Source of the DNA: Rosettibacter firmus
GTDB taxonomy: Bacteria; Bacteroidota; Ignavibacteria; Ignavibacteriales; Melioribacteraceae
NCBI RefSeq assembly: GCF_036860695.1
Contig: NZ_JAYKGJ010000004.1
Span: forward strand, 1 to 64,000
Length of the DNA stretch: 64,000 bases
Reading direction: 5' to 3'
Shown here: positions 7,941 through 17,231 of the stretch, piece by piece
How the letters are laid out: every line of letters starts with the position of its first letter
Numbering within the stretch: the stretch's first letter is position 1
Made by a program: the position numbers and the translations under genes
Notes under the pieces: generated by a model
The model's database searches: none
What the model was told of the DNA's origin: nothing
The model's input: the letters and a program-made list of their open reading frames with translations, nothing else

Positions 7941-8508
7941 AGTTATTTCCCTTTTTGTTCTTTCCTTCTAAATATTTTTCAATAAATTTCACTGGATACG
8001 AAAATAAAATTCCAAGAATAATTCCAATAATTGCACCTCCTAAAATATCAGAAGGATAGTGAACACCAACATATGGTCGCGATAAAGCAATTAGTGATGC
8101 AACACTAATTAAAATCCATTTATACTTAGGAAAAAGTTTACTAAAGAATAAAGCAACTGCAAAATTATTAACTGCGTGTGAAGAAGGAAATGAAAATGAA
8201 TTTGTACATCCAACCAATAAATTTACATCATTAAGAACATTGCAGGGTCTTATTCTTGCAAAAAGGTTTTTTAAATAAAAACTACTTAATTGGTCAGAAG
8301 TAATTACCAGTAAAATCAAAATGATAGAAGAAATTCTTCCTCTTTTTCCTCCTTTAATAATAAGTATAAGATACAATATTAGATAAGTAATGAACCAGTT
8401 TTTTACATCGGTTATAAATACAAAGAATTTATCGAATAATGTATTTGATAAAGTATGATTTATGAAATAAAATACTGCAAGATCTATTTGATAGAAAAAT
8501 TCACCCAT
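7930..8508 (-). CDS. PAP2-family membrane phosphatase
   Basis: A 192-residue membrane protein with about five or six hydrophobic segments and the three PAP2 signatures: KNLFARIRP (KX6RP), FPSSHAV (PSGH-type, with the catalytic His), and SRPYVGVHYPSDILGG (SRX5HX3D). The family dephosphorylates lipid pyrophosphates such as undecaprenyl-PP or phosphatidate on the periplasmic side; the substrate cannot be told here. It is the first gene of a short operon with amn. Confidence 0.9.
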   Translation of the reverse strand: MGEFFYQIDLAVFYFINHTLSNTLFDKFFVFITDVKNWFITYLILYLILIIKGGKRGRISSIILILLVITSDQLSSFYLKNLFARIRPCNVLNDVNLLVGCTNSFSFPSSHAVNNFAVALFFSKLFPKYKWILISVASLIALSRPYVGVHYPSDILGGAIIGIILGILFSYPVKFIEKYLEGKNKKGNNYEN

Positions 8509-8689
8509 TAAATTCCTCGAAAATAATTACAATTTAATTTTAATATCTATTTTTGGTTGAATTTTAATTATTTATTAAATTGTTAGTAAATAAAATATTT
8601 TATCAATAATTTTTGTGTTAATATTCAAATATTACACATTAAACTTACTCAAAAATTGTAATAAATTTTCGGGAAAATTAATTTAATAA

Positions 8690-10933
8690 GTGAGTAAAAC
8701 TATTACTACACGACAAGTACCAAAAACTCTTGAAATAAAAGTTCAAGAGTTTATTAAAGAAGAAAACAAAAGACAGTTAATACCCCCGTTCCGTTCAATA
8801 GCAACATTTGCAGCTACTGCTGGTGGAATCGCTTTAATATTCGAAGTTATCTATTTTGCAGAACATAGTTTACAACTTTATATTTCCCGTGTAACATCAG
8901 TTTTATTAGCACTTATTCTTCTTGCTTTATCATACACAAAATTAGGGAAAAAACATCCAGCAATACTTGTTCATATATTACTCCTTTCTATTGTAGCTTC
9001 GTTTGGTGTTATGATTTATTTTGAACCAGCAACTTTAGCTTTTAATTCTCACATTATTGGTTTAATTATTTTTACTGCAGCATTATTTCTAAGCTGGGAA
9101 GTTAAACATCAGGTTATTGTTGCTATTTACTATAACATTATTTTTATCTCTTCTGTTTTATCAAGCAGTCCTTCTATCTCTTCTATTTCTAATTTAATTG
9201 AATCTCTTGTTCTTGTTTTAATTATTAGTGTAATTGCAATAGTAGCAAGTTATATTAATTATAAGCTAAGACAGGAAGCACTTCTTAAAAGTTACGAAGT
9301 TGCGTTATCTGAAAAAAAATTTAGAAATATATTCGAAAATTCTACGGAAGGAGTATTTCAAATTTTACCCACAGGAAAATTTACAGCTGTTAATCCAGCC
9401 TTTGTAAAAATTTTGGGTTATACAACCGAAGACGATGTTTACAAACTAAACTTTATAGATAACTTATTTACAAGAAAAGCTGACTGGGATTTACTTCATA
9501 AATTACTCGAGAAACAGGGCAAGGTTCGTAATTATAGAGTTCAATTCTTAAAAAAAGATGGAACCGAAATTACAGTTCGCATCAATATTAGAATAACTGT
9601 AGATGAAGATGAAGATATAACTTATTATGAAGGGAGCATACAGGATATTACTCAACAAGTACATGCCGAAAATGAAAGGCAAAAAGCACTCGAAGCACTT
9701 CGACAGGAAAAATTAAAATCCGATATAGCTGCTCAAAAAGCACAACAGGAAAGCTATTATAAAACAAAGTTTCTTGCCAGTATGAGTCACGAAGTTCGAA
9801 CACCAATGAATTCTGTGATGGGCTTTTTAACTCTAATTGAAAATGATTTATTTGAAAGTAAAGAAGAATTAAAAACTTTTGCAAGAGATGCAAGATTAGC
9901 TGCAGAATCTCTCCTCGATATAATTAATAACATTTTAGATATCTCTAAAATTGAAGCAGGTAAAATGGAACTTGATATTGTGGAATTTGATATTCGAGAT
10001 GAAATTCATAAAGTTTATTCTATTATGGGACAAACTGCCAGACAGAAAGGAATTGAACTTGAAGAAGAAGTCGACCCCGAAATTCCAGAAAAAATTTATG
10101 GCGATCCAACAAGATATAGACAGATTGTTCTAAATTTAGTAGGCAATGCAATAAAGTTTACAGATGAAGGAAAAGTAAAAATAACAGTAACACAAAATTC
10201 AAGAACTATCAATACAGTAGAAATTATCACTTCTGTGGAAGATACCGGTCACGGAATCCCACCAGAAAAACTACCTCTTTTATTTGAACCATATGTTCAG
10301 GTAAAAAGTAAAAAAGATAGAAAAGAAGGTTCAGGTTTAGGACTGGTAATTTCTAAAGAATTTGTAAAGCTAATGGGCGGTGATATAAAAGTAGAAAGTA
10401 AAGTTGGAATAGGAAGTAAATTTTACTTCAATGCATTTTTCAAGTTACAGCCAGCTGATGAAAAAGAAAAATTATCAGTTGAAATTCCAGAAACTATTGA
10501 AACAAAAACTCAGGAAATTAAAACAGAAGAAAAATTATCAGAAAAGAAACAAAGAAAAAAATTATTGCTTGTTGAAGATAATCCTATCAGCCAAAACCTT
10601 GAAAGTAAAATACTTAGAGAAGTTGGTTATGATGTAGAAGCAGTCTCAAACGGTTATGAAGCTATCGAAGCAGTTAAATCTGGTTTATACGATTTAGTTT
10701 TAATGGATGTTGAAATGACCGATATGGACGGTATAACTGCTACTAAGAAAATAAGAGAGATTCCAGGTCACATTGGCCAAATTCCTATAATTGCTGTTAC
10801 AGCTCATTCAAGCATGAAAGATAGAGAAAAATGTTTAGCAGCAGGTATGAACGACTATATTTCTAAACCAATTAATATTCACTTCCTTAAACTTACAATC
10901 GACCAATGGCTTGAAAGACCATACAGAGACTAA
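8690..10933 (+). CDS. Hybrid sensor histidine kinase/response regulator
   Basis: A 747-residue inner-membrane kinase. About six transmembrane helices (residues 35-190) make an integral sensor with short loops. A PAS domain follows (about 205-325), then a dimerisation and phosphoacceptor helix with His367 in FLASMSHEVRTPMNS. The ATPase domain runs about 470-590 (N486 in LVGNAIKF; DTGHGIP; GSGLGL). The C-terminal receiver (about 623-745) has its phosphorylation Asp at 673 in LVLMDVEM. The start is GTG at 8690 with only a weak upstream purine stretch; no better in-frame ATG precedes the membrane region. No partner gene is adjacent, so the output passes through an unlinked HPt or regulator. The signal sensed is unknown. 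Confidence 0.93.
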   Translation: MSKTITTRQVPKTLEIKVQEFIKEENKRQLIPPFRSIATFAATAGGIALIFEVIYFAEHSLQLYISRVTSVLLALILLALSYTKLGKKHPAILVHILLLSIVASFGVMIYFEPATLAFNSHIIGLIIFTAALFLSWEVKHQVIVAIYYNIIFISSVLSSSPSISSISNLIESLVLVLIISVIAIVASYINYKLRQEALLKSYEVALSEKKFRNIFENSTEGVFQILPTGKFTAVNPAFVKILGYTTEDDVYKLNFIDNLFTRKADWDLLHKLLEKQGKVRNYRVQFLKKDGTEITVRINIRITVDEDEDITYYEGSIQDITQQVHAENERQKALEALRQEKLKSDIAAQKAQQESYYKTKFLASMSHEVRTPMNSVMGFLTLIENDLFESKEELKTFARDARLAAESLLDIINNILDISKIEAGKMELDIVEFDIRDEIHKVYSIMGQTARQKGIELEEEVDPEIPEKIYGDPTRYRQIVLNLVGNAIKFTDEGKVKITVTQNSRTINTVEIITSVEDTGHGIPPEKLPLLFEPYVQVKSKKDRKEGSGLGLVISKEFVKLMGGDIKVESKVGIGSKFYFNAFFKLQPADEKEKLSVEIPETIETKTQEIKTEEKLSEKKQRKKLLLVEDNPISQNLESKILREVGYDVEAVSNGYEAIEAVKSGLYDLVLMDVEMTDMDGITATKKIREIPGHIGQIPIIAVTAHSSMKDREKCLAAGMNDYISKPINIHFLKLTIDQWLERPYRD

Positions 10934-11014
10934 TGCTATTTTATCAGTAAAATATTTCTATTCAAATCTCAACTACTTTTTTTATATTTATAATGATAAA
11001 TGAAAGGAATAAAA

Positions 11015-11506
11015 ATGTACTTATATCCAACTCTTTTTACTTTACATATAATATTTGCAGGTGGATGGCTTATCAGTTTTATTTCAGATATATACTTAAA
11101 ATCATTATTAAATAAAAATAAAGGTCAAGATTATGAAATAAAATTCATTGACATCTATCTTACCCTAACAAATCTGAATGGAATTGTTAGTGCAACAGGA
11201 ATTTTGATTACAGGTATTTTAATTACTTTACTAAATCCTGTTTATACTTTTTTTCAGTTTACAGCAAATCACTGGCTTACTACTAAACAAATATTAATGG
11301 TAATTTCATTACTTTTAATATTTTTTTATATAATTCCAACTGCAAAAAAATTGAGAAAATTTATTCCTAAAAATTCAGATACAAAAATTCAACTAAACGA
11401 AGAAGGATATAATTACTTAAATACTATTTTTAGAATAAACAGGTTAATCAATTTAATAGTAATTATAAATTTTATACTTGCAATTACTCATCGATTCATA
11501 AATTAA
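11015..11506 (+). CDS. Four-helix integral membrane protein, uncharacterised
   Basis: A 163-residue inner-membrane protein with four hydrophobic helices. The first contains FTLHIIFAGGWLISF, which together with the helix spacing resembles DUF2269-type membrane proteins; the match is only suggestive. The start at 11015 has AAAGGA eight bases upstream, while the ATG at 11000 has no such site. It ends 9 bp before dxr and is probably cotranscribed with dxr and rseP. Confidence 0.75.
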   Translation: MYLYPTLFTLHIIFAGGWLISFISDIYLKSLLNKNKGQDYEIKFIDIYLTLTNLNGIVSATGILITGILITLLNPVYTFFQFTANHWLTTKQILMVISLLLIFFYIIPTAKKLRKFIPKNSDTKIQLNEEGYNYLNTIFRINRLINLIVIINFILAITHRFIN

Positions 11507-11515
11507 AATTGGTTT

Positions 11516-12661
11516 ATGAAAAAAATTTTGATCTTAGGTTCAACAGGTTCTATTGGTAAAAATGCTCTTGATATAATCAGAAATTTTAAAGAAGAATTTT
11601 CTGTCGTTGGTCTAACAGTAAATGATAATATTGATTTACTCGAAGAACAAATTAATGAATTCAATCCAGCTACAGTTGTAGTAAAAAACAATTTAAAAGC
11701 AAAAGAGTTAAGAGAACGAATTGGTACCAGATGCAGGATTTTAGAAGGAGAAGAAGGCTTATTAGAAATAACAAAATTCGAAGATTACGATATACTTCTT
11801 TCTGCAATTGTTGGTTTTGCTGGACTTAAACCTACAATCGAAGCCATAAAAAAAGGGAAAAGAATAGCTCTTGCTAATAAAGAAACACTGGTTGTGGCTG
11901 GAGAAATTATAATTAAACTTTCCAATCAGTATCACTCGGAAATTATTCCAGTTGATTCTGAACACAGTGCAATTTTTCAATGTCTGGTTGGTGAAGATAA
12001 AAAAGATATTAACAAAATTATATTAACTGCCTCTGGCGGTCCTTTCCTTAATAAAAGCAAAGAAGAGTTTGTTAATGTAACTATTGAAGAAGCATTGCAA
12101 CATCCCAACTGGAAAATGGGAAATAAAATTACCATCGATTCTGCCACCATGATGAATAAAGGTCTTGAAGTAATAGAAGCTTTCTGGTTATTTGGTTTAT
12201 CAAAAGATCAAATTGATATAGCCATTCATCCACAATCTATTATTCATTCGATGGTTGAGTTTAAAGATGGTTCAATTAAAGCACAGCTAAGCTTGCCAGA
12301 TATGAAACTTCCTATTCTTTATGCTTTTTCCTATCCTCATAGACTCAATTATTCCCAAATATTAACTGACATAAAAAAAATCGGACAACTTACATTTTTT
12401 GAACCAGATTTTGATAAATTTGTATGTCTAAAGCTGGCTTATGATGTAATAGAAGAAGGTGGTACTGCTCCATGCATTTTAAATGCAGCAAACGAAATGG
12501 CAGTCGAAAAATTTTTAAAAGGAAAAATTAAGTTTTCACAAATTCCTGAATTAATTAAAGAAGCTCTTGATGTAGTCAATAATCATAGCAATGCTACTTT
12601 AGAAAATATATTCGAAGCAGATTTTAGAACAAGAGAATTTATTAATAATAAATTTAAATAA
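11516..12661 (+). CDS. dxr: 1-deoxy-D-xylulose-5-phosphate reductoisomerase
   Basis: A 381-residue cytosolic enzyme of normal length. It converts DXP to 2-C-methyl-D-erythritol 4-phosphate with NADPH, the committed step of the MEP isoprenoid pathway. The N-terminal NADPH loop GSTGSIGKNALDII is at residues 8-21. ALANKETLVVAGE and PVDSEHSAIFQCL (metal and substrate binding) are in the middle, followed by TASGGPFLN, NWKMGNKITIDSATMMNKGLEVIEA and HPQSIIHSMVEF. It is followed 10 bp later by rseP, a common arrangement; the usual uppS and cdsA neighbours are absent. Confidence 0.98.
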   Translation: MKKILILGSTGSIGKNALDIIRNFKEEFSVVGLTVNDNIDLLEEQINEFNPATVVVKNNLKAKELRERIGTRCRILEGEEGLLEITKFEDYDILLSAIVGFAGLKPTIEAIKKGKRIALANKETLVVAGEIIIKLSNQYHSEIIPVDSEHSAIFQCLVGEDKKDINKIILTASGGPFLNKSKEEFVNVTIEEALQHPNWKMGNKITIDSATMMNKGLEVIEAFWLFGLSKDQIDIAIHPQSIIHSMVEFKDGSIKAQLSLPDMKLPILYAFSYPHRLNYSQILTDIKKIGQLTFFEPDFDKFVCLKLAYDVIEEGGTAPCILNAANEMAVEKFLKGKIKFSQIPELIKEALDVVNNHSNATLENIFEADFRTREFINNKFK

Positions 12662-12671
12662 GAGAAACTAA

Positions 12672-14024
12672 ATGGATTATATAATTTATTTTATCATTAC
12701 TGTTGCTATACTCGTATTTATACACGAATTCGGACACTTTGCTGCAGCAAAATTATCTAAGATGCGTGTTGATATTTTTGCTATTGGTTTTGGCAAAAGA
12801 TTGTTTGGCTGGAACAAATTAAATGGATTTTCATTTGGTGATTTACCAAAAGATTGGGATAGTCAGGGAAATACAGATTATCGTATTTGTTTATTCCCGC
12901 TTGGTGGCTATGTTAAAATTGCCGGTATGATCGATGAAAGTCTTGATACAAAATTTATAGCCAGCGAACCTCAACCATACGAATTTAGATCAAAGCCTAC
13001 TATTCATAAATTATTTGTAATCAGTGCCGGCGTCATAATGAATCTTATTCTCACATTAAGCATTTTCTGGGGAATAAACTATTTCATTGGAAAACAGGTA
13101 TTTAAAACAACAACTATTAATAAAATAGAAACTGGTAGCATAGCAGAAAAAATTGGATTTAAATCCTACGATAAAATCATTTCTATTAATAACAATCCAG
13201 TAAAAAACTGGGATGAAATTATAGAAAATATTTTTATTAAAAATAATCAGGATATAAATGTTAAGGCTCTTAGAAATAACGATACTGTAATATTTAGTTT
13301 TCCTAAAAAATTAATTGCAGAAAATTCTCAAAATGGATTGATCTTATTTCCTTATCCAACTCAACCTTACATTCAAGATGTTATGAAAAACTCTCCTGCC
13401 GAAGATGCAGGAATTAAACCCGGTGATATATTTATTTCGATTGCAGGTATCAAAGTTATTGATAGAGAACACGTTGTTGAAATTATCTCTTCAAATAAAG
13501 AAAAAGATATTGAAATAACTTTGCTCAGAAATAATGACACAATTAAAACCAGAGTAAATCCCGGAATTGAAGGAAAAATTGGTATTGCGGTAAGTGATAT
13601 TTACACTGGAGAGTTTGAATACAAAAAATATGGTATTATATCAGCTTTCACACACAGTATTGCTAATATTGGAAATTATACTGTTTTAACATTTGGAATG
13701 CTAAAGAAAGTAATCACTGGCAAAATACCTTTCAATCAGGCTTTTGGTGGTCCAGTAAAAATTGCACAGTATGCTGCCAAGTCAGCAGATTCAGGAACTA
13801 TTTCATTTCTTTATTTTCTTGCAATGCTCAGTTTAAGTTTAGCAATAATAAATATACTTCCTTTCCCTGCTTTAGATGGTGGACATTTTATAATAATTTT
13901 TCTTGAAGGTATCTTTAGAAGAGAATTACCAGTAAAAGTAAAAATTGCAATTCAAAATGCAGGTTTTATAATCTTACTTATACTAATGGCATTCATAATT
14001 TACAATGATTTAATAAGCTTATAA
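12672..14024 (+). CDS. rseP: RIP metalloprotease RseP (site-2 protease)
   Basis: A 450-residue intramembrane zinc protease. The first transmembrane helix carries the HEFGH zinc site (about residues 18-22) and the C-terminal membrane region carries the third ligand in FPALDGGHF (about 400). Between them lie two PDZ-like domains (about 145-210 and 225-300; SIAEKIGFKSYDKIISI and PAEDAGIKPGDIFISI). The family cleaves membrane-bound anti-sigma factors and remnant signal peptides. A possible in-window substrate class is the single-pass anti-sigma protein at 42898-43923, but that link is inference. Confidence 0.96.
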   Translation: MDYIIYFIITVAILVFIHEFGHFAAAKLSKMRVDIFAIGFGKRLFGWNKLNGFSFGDLPKDWDSQGNTDYRICLFPLGGYVKIAGMIDESLDTKFIASEPQPYEFRSKPTIHKLFVISAGVIMNLILTLSIFWGINYFIGKQVFKTTTINKIETGSIAEKIGFKSYDKIISINNNPVKNWDEIIENIFIKNNQDINVKALRNNDTVIFSFPKKLIAENSQNGLILFPYPTQPYIQDVMKNSPAEDAGIKPGDIFISIAGIKVIDREHVVEIISSNKEKDIEITLLRNNDTIKTRVNPGIEGKIGIAVSDIYTGEFEYKKYGIISAFTHSIANIGNYTVLTFGMLKKVITGKIPFNQAFGGPVKIAQYAAKSADSGTISFLYFLAMLSLSLAIINILPFPALDGGHFIIIFLEGIFRRELPVKVKIAIQNAGFIILLILMAFIIYNDLISL

Positions 14025-14055
14025 TTGTTTTTGTGATAATTAAAATTTCATTTCC

Positions 14056-14139
14056 ATACTTCTGAAAATTAAACCTTCCTTTCAGAACCCGACCTGCCAA
14101 AAGCAGGACTCAAGTGGGATGGAAAATTTTCAGAAGTAT
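14056..14139. repeat. 84-bp structured inverted-repeat element
   Basis: Perfect 15-bp inverted terminal arms (ATACTTCTGAAAATT at 14056-14070 and its complement at 14125-14139) enclose a GC-richer core. The core contains a second hairpin, CCTGC-CAAAA-GCAGG (14093-14107). The patch stands out from the roughly 30% GC background. It resembles a miniature inverted-repeat or repeated intergenic element, and could also act as a terminator after rseP. No second copy was found by eye in this window, and no target duplication is obvious. Confidence 0.6.
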
Positions 14140-14213
14140 TGAATCCTACCCCCTCAAATAATTTTACTTTTCAGCATTATTTTCTTTATCAATTAAACTA
14201 AAAAGGAGGTACA

Positions 14214-16028
14214 ATGAAACTGAAATATTTTCTGTTTGTTGCATTTATAATCATAAGTAACTTTAGAGTATTTTCACAAGAAAAAGAATATAAATTAGAT
14301 GAAGTAATTGTTTCTGCTAATCGTGTTCCGATTGAATATGCAAACTTAGCAAGAACTGTTACTGTAATTACAAACGATGAAATAAAAAATTTACCGGTAA
14401 ATAACGTTCAGGATTTACTGGAATATATAAATGCAATTGATTTAAAGACCAGAGGAAGCGAAGGTGTTCAGGCAGATGCTGGAATTAGAGGTGGTACATT
14501 TGAACAAACATTGATAATGATAGATGGCATAAAAATCAGTGATCCTCAAACCGGTCATCATAATTTAAACTTACCAATTACATTAAATAATATTGAAAGA
14601 ATAGAAATACTCAAAGGTCAGGGTTCAAGATTATTTGGAGCAAATGCATTTGGAGGAGCCATTAACATTATTACAAAAAAATCTAATAAAAAATCTCTTT
14701 CGCTATCAGGTTTAGCTGGAGAACACAATCTATATGAATTAAATTTATTTTCTTCTTATCCAATTGGTATAACTGGAAATAACTTTTCTGTTTCCAGAAA
14801 GAAATCAAATGGCTACAGAGAAAATACTGATTTTGATATTACTACATTTTCAATTGGACAAAATTTAAATTTCAGGAAAAGTGTTGTTAACTTTTTCTTT
14901 GGTTATGTTGATAAAAAATTTGGTGCTTATAATTTCTATTCCGATAGATTCCCAAATCAATGGGAACATACTACCACAAAACTTTTCAGTACTTCAGCTG
15001 AGTTTGGTAATAACAACTTAACTTTATCGCCAAAAATATTCTGGAGAAGAAATGATGATGATTATATACTGGATAAAAAAAATCCAGACTGGTATCATAA
15101 CATTCACAAAACTTATTCTTATGGTTTCGAAGTTCAGGCTTCTCTTAAATCTTCAATTGGAATTACAAGTATAGGGACAGAAATTACAAAAGATGAAATT
15201 AAAAGTAGCAATCTTGGATATCATAAAAGAAGTAGAGGTGGAATATTTGCCGAACAACTAATTAATTTTTCAAATGATATCTCTTTGTCAGCAGGAATTT
15301 TTATTTATAATTATACAAGCATAGGATGGAAATTCTGGCCAGGGATAGATTTATCTTATAAAATTTCAAAAACTTCTAAAATATTTGCATCTTATGGAAA
15401 AGCTTTCCGTATACCAACATTCACTGAACTTTATTATACAAGTCCAGCTAATATGGGAAATCCTAATTTAAAACACGAAGAAACTACAAACTACGAATTT
15501 GGTTTCTCATATTTTGGTAAAGCTTTCAATTCAGGAATTGCATTATTTATTAAAGATGGAAATAACATAATCGATTGGGGTAGATTATCAAAAGATTCAC
15601 CCTGGATAGTTGAGAATTTAGCCAATGTTAAAACATATGGAACAGAAATAAATTTGCAGATTTATCCAGCAAAAATAAATTCCGGGATTCCTGTAAATAA
15701 AATTGAGATTAATTATACTTATCTTTCTATGGATAGAACAACAGGTAAATATGAATCAAAGTATTTACTTGATTATTTAAGACATCAACTTATTTTAGGT
15801 ATTGGTTATAATTTACCATTCAATATCAATCATAACTGGTTCTTCAGATTTGAAGAAAGAATTAATTTTAGTCCTTACTGGATAGTAGATTCACAAATAA
15901 GTAAACAATTAAATCGATTCTTTTTATTTATAAGAGGAACAAATATATTTAATAAATCTCGTTCAGATTTTGCAGGATTGCCATTACCCGGTAGATGGAT
16001 CTCATTTGGTGTTAATTATAATTTATAA
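14214..16028 (+). CDS. TonB-dependent outer-membrane receptor, BtuB-like
   Basis: A 604-residue receptor with a signal peptide (MKLKYFLFVAFIIISNFRVFSQ). A TonB box-like LDEVIVSANRVP (about 28-39) is followed by a plug domain (about 40-160: VNNVQDLLEYI, GIRGGTFEQTLIMIDGIKISDP, RIEILKGQGSRLFGANAFGGAINI). A 22-strand-type barrel ends in ISFGVNYNL. The size and plug most resemble the BtuB branch, but there is no cobalamin riboswitch upstream, so the ligand is undetermined. A strong AAGGAGG ribosome binding site lies 6 nt before the ATG. It is monocistronic, with a strong terminator 8 nt after the stop. Confidence 0.92.
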   Translation: MKLKYFLFVAFIIISNFRVFSQEKEYKLDEVIVSANRVPIEYANLARTVTVITNDEIKNLPVNNVQDLLEYINAIDLKTRGSEGVQADAGIRGGTFEQTLIMIDGIKISDPQTGHHNLNLPITLNNIERIEILKGQGSRLFGANAFGGAINIITKKSNKKSLSLSGLAGEHNLYELNLFSSYPIGITGNNFSVSRKKSNGYRENTDFDITTFSIGQNLNFRKSVVNFFFGYVDKKFGAYNFYSDRFPNQWEHTTTKLFSTSAEFGNNNLTLSPKIFWRRNDDDYILDKKNPDWYHNIHKTYSYGFEVQASLKSSIGITSIGTEITKDEIKSSNLGYHKRSRGGIFAEQLINFSNDISLSAGIFIYNYTSIGWKFWPGIDLSYKISKTSKIFASYGKAFRIPTFTELYYTSPANMGNPNLKHEETTNYEFGFSYFGKAFNSGIALFIKDGNNIIDWGRLSKDSPWIVENLANVKTYGTEINLQIYPAKINSGIPVNKIEINYTYLSMDRTTGKYESKYLLDYLRHQLILGIGYNLPFNINHNWFFRFEERINFSPYWIVDSQISKQLNRFFLFIRGTNIFNKSRSDFAGLPLPGRWISFGVNYNL

Positions 16029-16035
16029 AAAAGAT

Positions 16036-16065
16036 CCCCCTTCGTAAATTTTTTGACGAAGGGGG
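16036..16065. terminator. Bidirectional rho-independent terminator
   Basis: A perfect 10-bp stem (CCCCCTTCGT 16036-16045, ACGAAGGGGG 16056-16065) with a 10-nt loop. TTTT follows on the plus strand and TCTTTTTT on the minus strand. It lies between the convergent TonB receptor and yraN genes, so it can stop both. Confidence 0.92.
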
Positions 16066-16112
16066 TTTTGTGTAGTTATACTAACCTCTGAGCAAAAAGA
16101 AATTTAATAAAA

Positions 16113-16469
16113 TTAAAAAACATCCATATAATGATTGATTACCGGTTTTTCATTTTGCAAATGTAATATTGAAATAACATCTATCCGGCACGATTGATTT
16201 TCAATCTTATTCTCATAAAGATATGCTTCTGCAGTTTTTCTAATTTGTGATTGTTTTTTCTTGGTAATTGAATCTTCAGGCATTCCATATTCCAGAGATT
16301 TTCTATACTTCACTTCTACAAATACAAGAGTATCCCGATCTTTTGCAATAATATCAATTTCACCGTGACCATAGTGATAATTCTTTTCAAGAATTTTATA
16401 ACCTCGTTCCAGTAAATAATTGCAGGCTATTTCTTCTCCCTCTTTGCCCTTCTTTACTTTATTAGTCAT
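16113..16469 (-). CDS. yraN: YraN/UPF0102 family putative endonuclease-fold protein
   Basis: A 118-residue protein matching the UPF0102 family over its whole length: GKEGEEIACNYLLERGYKILEKNYHYGHGEIDIIAKDRDTLVFVEVKYR. The GEID...VEVK spacing is the restriction-endonuclease-like active-site pattern of the family, whose function is not settled. It follows rnhB by 8 bp, the common order in many bacteria. Confidence 0.93.
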   Translation of the reverse strand: MTNKVKKGKEGEEIACNYLLERGYKILEKNYHYGHGEIDIIAKDRDTLVFVEVKYRKSLEYGMPEDSITKKKQSQIRKTAEAYLYENKIENQSCRIDVISILHLQNEKPVINHYMDVF

Positions 16470-16477
16470 AAGAATAT

Positions 16478-17098
16478 TTATTCAAAAATATTTTTTAAAA
16501 ATGTTTTTCTATGAAGTGGTGTTATACCGAAAGTTTTTACTGCTTCGATATGTTGTAAAGTTGGATAACCTTTATTCTTTTCCCATAAATATTCTGGATG
16601 CATAAGTGATGCTTCCTTCATAATTCTATCTCTTGTTACTTTTGCAATTATCGAAGCAGATGCTATTGCAAATGATTTTGAATCACCTTTCACAATAGTT
16701 TTAATGTCAATTTCATTATCATTTGAAAAAGATTTATTCCCATCAATAAGAATTAAATGTGGTTTTATTTTAAGGTTATCTACAGCAATTTTCATTGCTT
16801 TAAGTGATGCCTGCAAAATATTAATTTCATCAATTTCAATATGACTTACAATGCCAATAGAATAACTGATACAGTTTTGAATTATCCACTCAAAAAGTTC
16901 TTCACGCTTTTTTTCAGAAAGTTTTTTTGAATCATTGATTTGCGGATTGAATTTTTTTTTGTCAAATATCACTGCTGCTGCTACAACCGGACCTGCAATC
17001 GGACCACGTCCTGCCTCGTCAACTCCAGCAATTAATTTTACATTTGAGTTTATGAATGAGTTGTCAAACTTTTTTAGTGAGTTATATTTTTCAATCAT
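16478..17098 (-). CDS. rnhB: Ribonuclease HII
   Basis: A 206-residue cytosolic enzyme that cuts RNA in RNA-DNA hybrids, including single ribonucleotides in DNA. The N-terminal motif AGVDEAGRGPIAGPVVAAAV (about 24-43) supplies the catalytic Asp-Glu, LILIDGN (about 115-121) the third acidic residue, and KGDSKSFAIASASIIAKVTRDR (about 136-157) the conserved central helix. Length and motif order are normal. It is first of a two-gene unit with yraN. Confidence 0.97.
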   Translation of the reverse strand: MIEKYNSLKKFDNSFINSNVKLIAGVDEAGRGPIAGPVVAAAVIFDKKKFNPQINDSKKLSEKKREELFEWIIQNCISYSIGIVSHIEIDEINILQASLKAMKIAVDNLKIKPHLILIDGNKSFSNDNEIDIKTIVKGDSKSFAIASASIIAKVTRDRIMKEASLMHPEYLWEKNKGYPTLQHIEAVKTFGITPLHRKTFLKNIFE

Positions 17099-17231
17099 GA
17101 AGTATACAAACTAAATTATAATTTCTGATTTAAAATAAGCACAAAGATTTTTTCAAAAAACTCTAATAATTTTTTTGCATAAATAACTCAGCTATTCAAT
17201 AATGCATATAAAATTTATCCAGTAAATTTCA

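Noticed and set aside
11503-11691. 62-codon minus-strand frame over the dxr start
   Set aside because: Antisense shadow of the conserved NADPH-binding region.
14140-14213. Cobalamin riboswitch upstream of the BtuB-like receptor
   Set aside because: No B12-box-like sequence is present in the gap.
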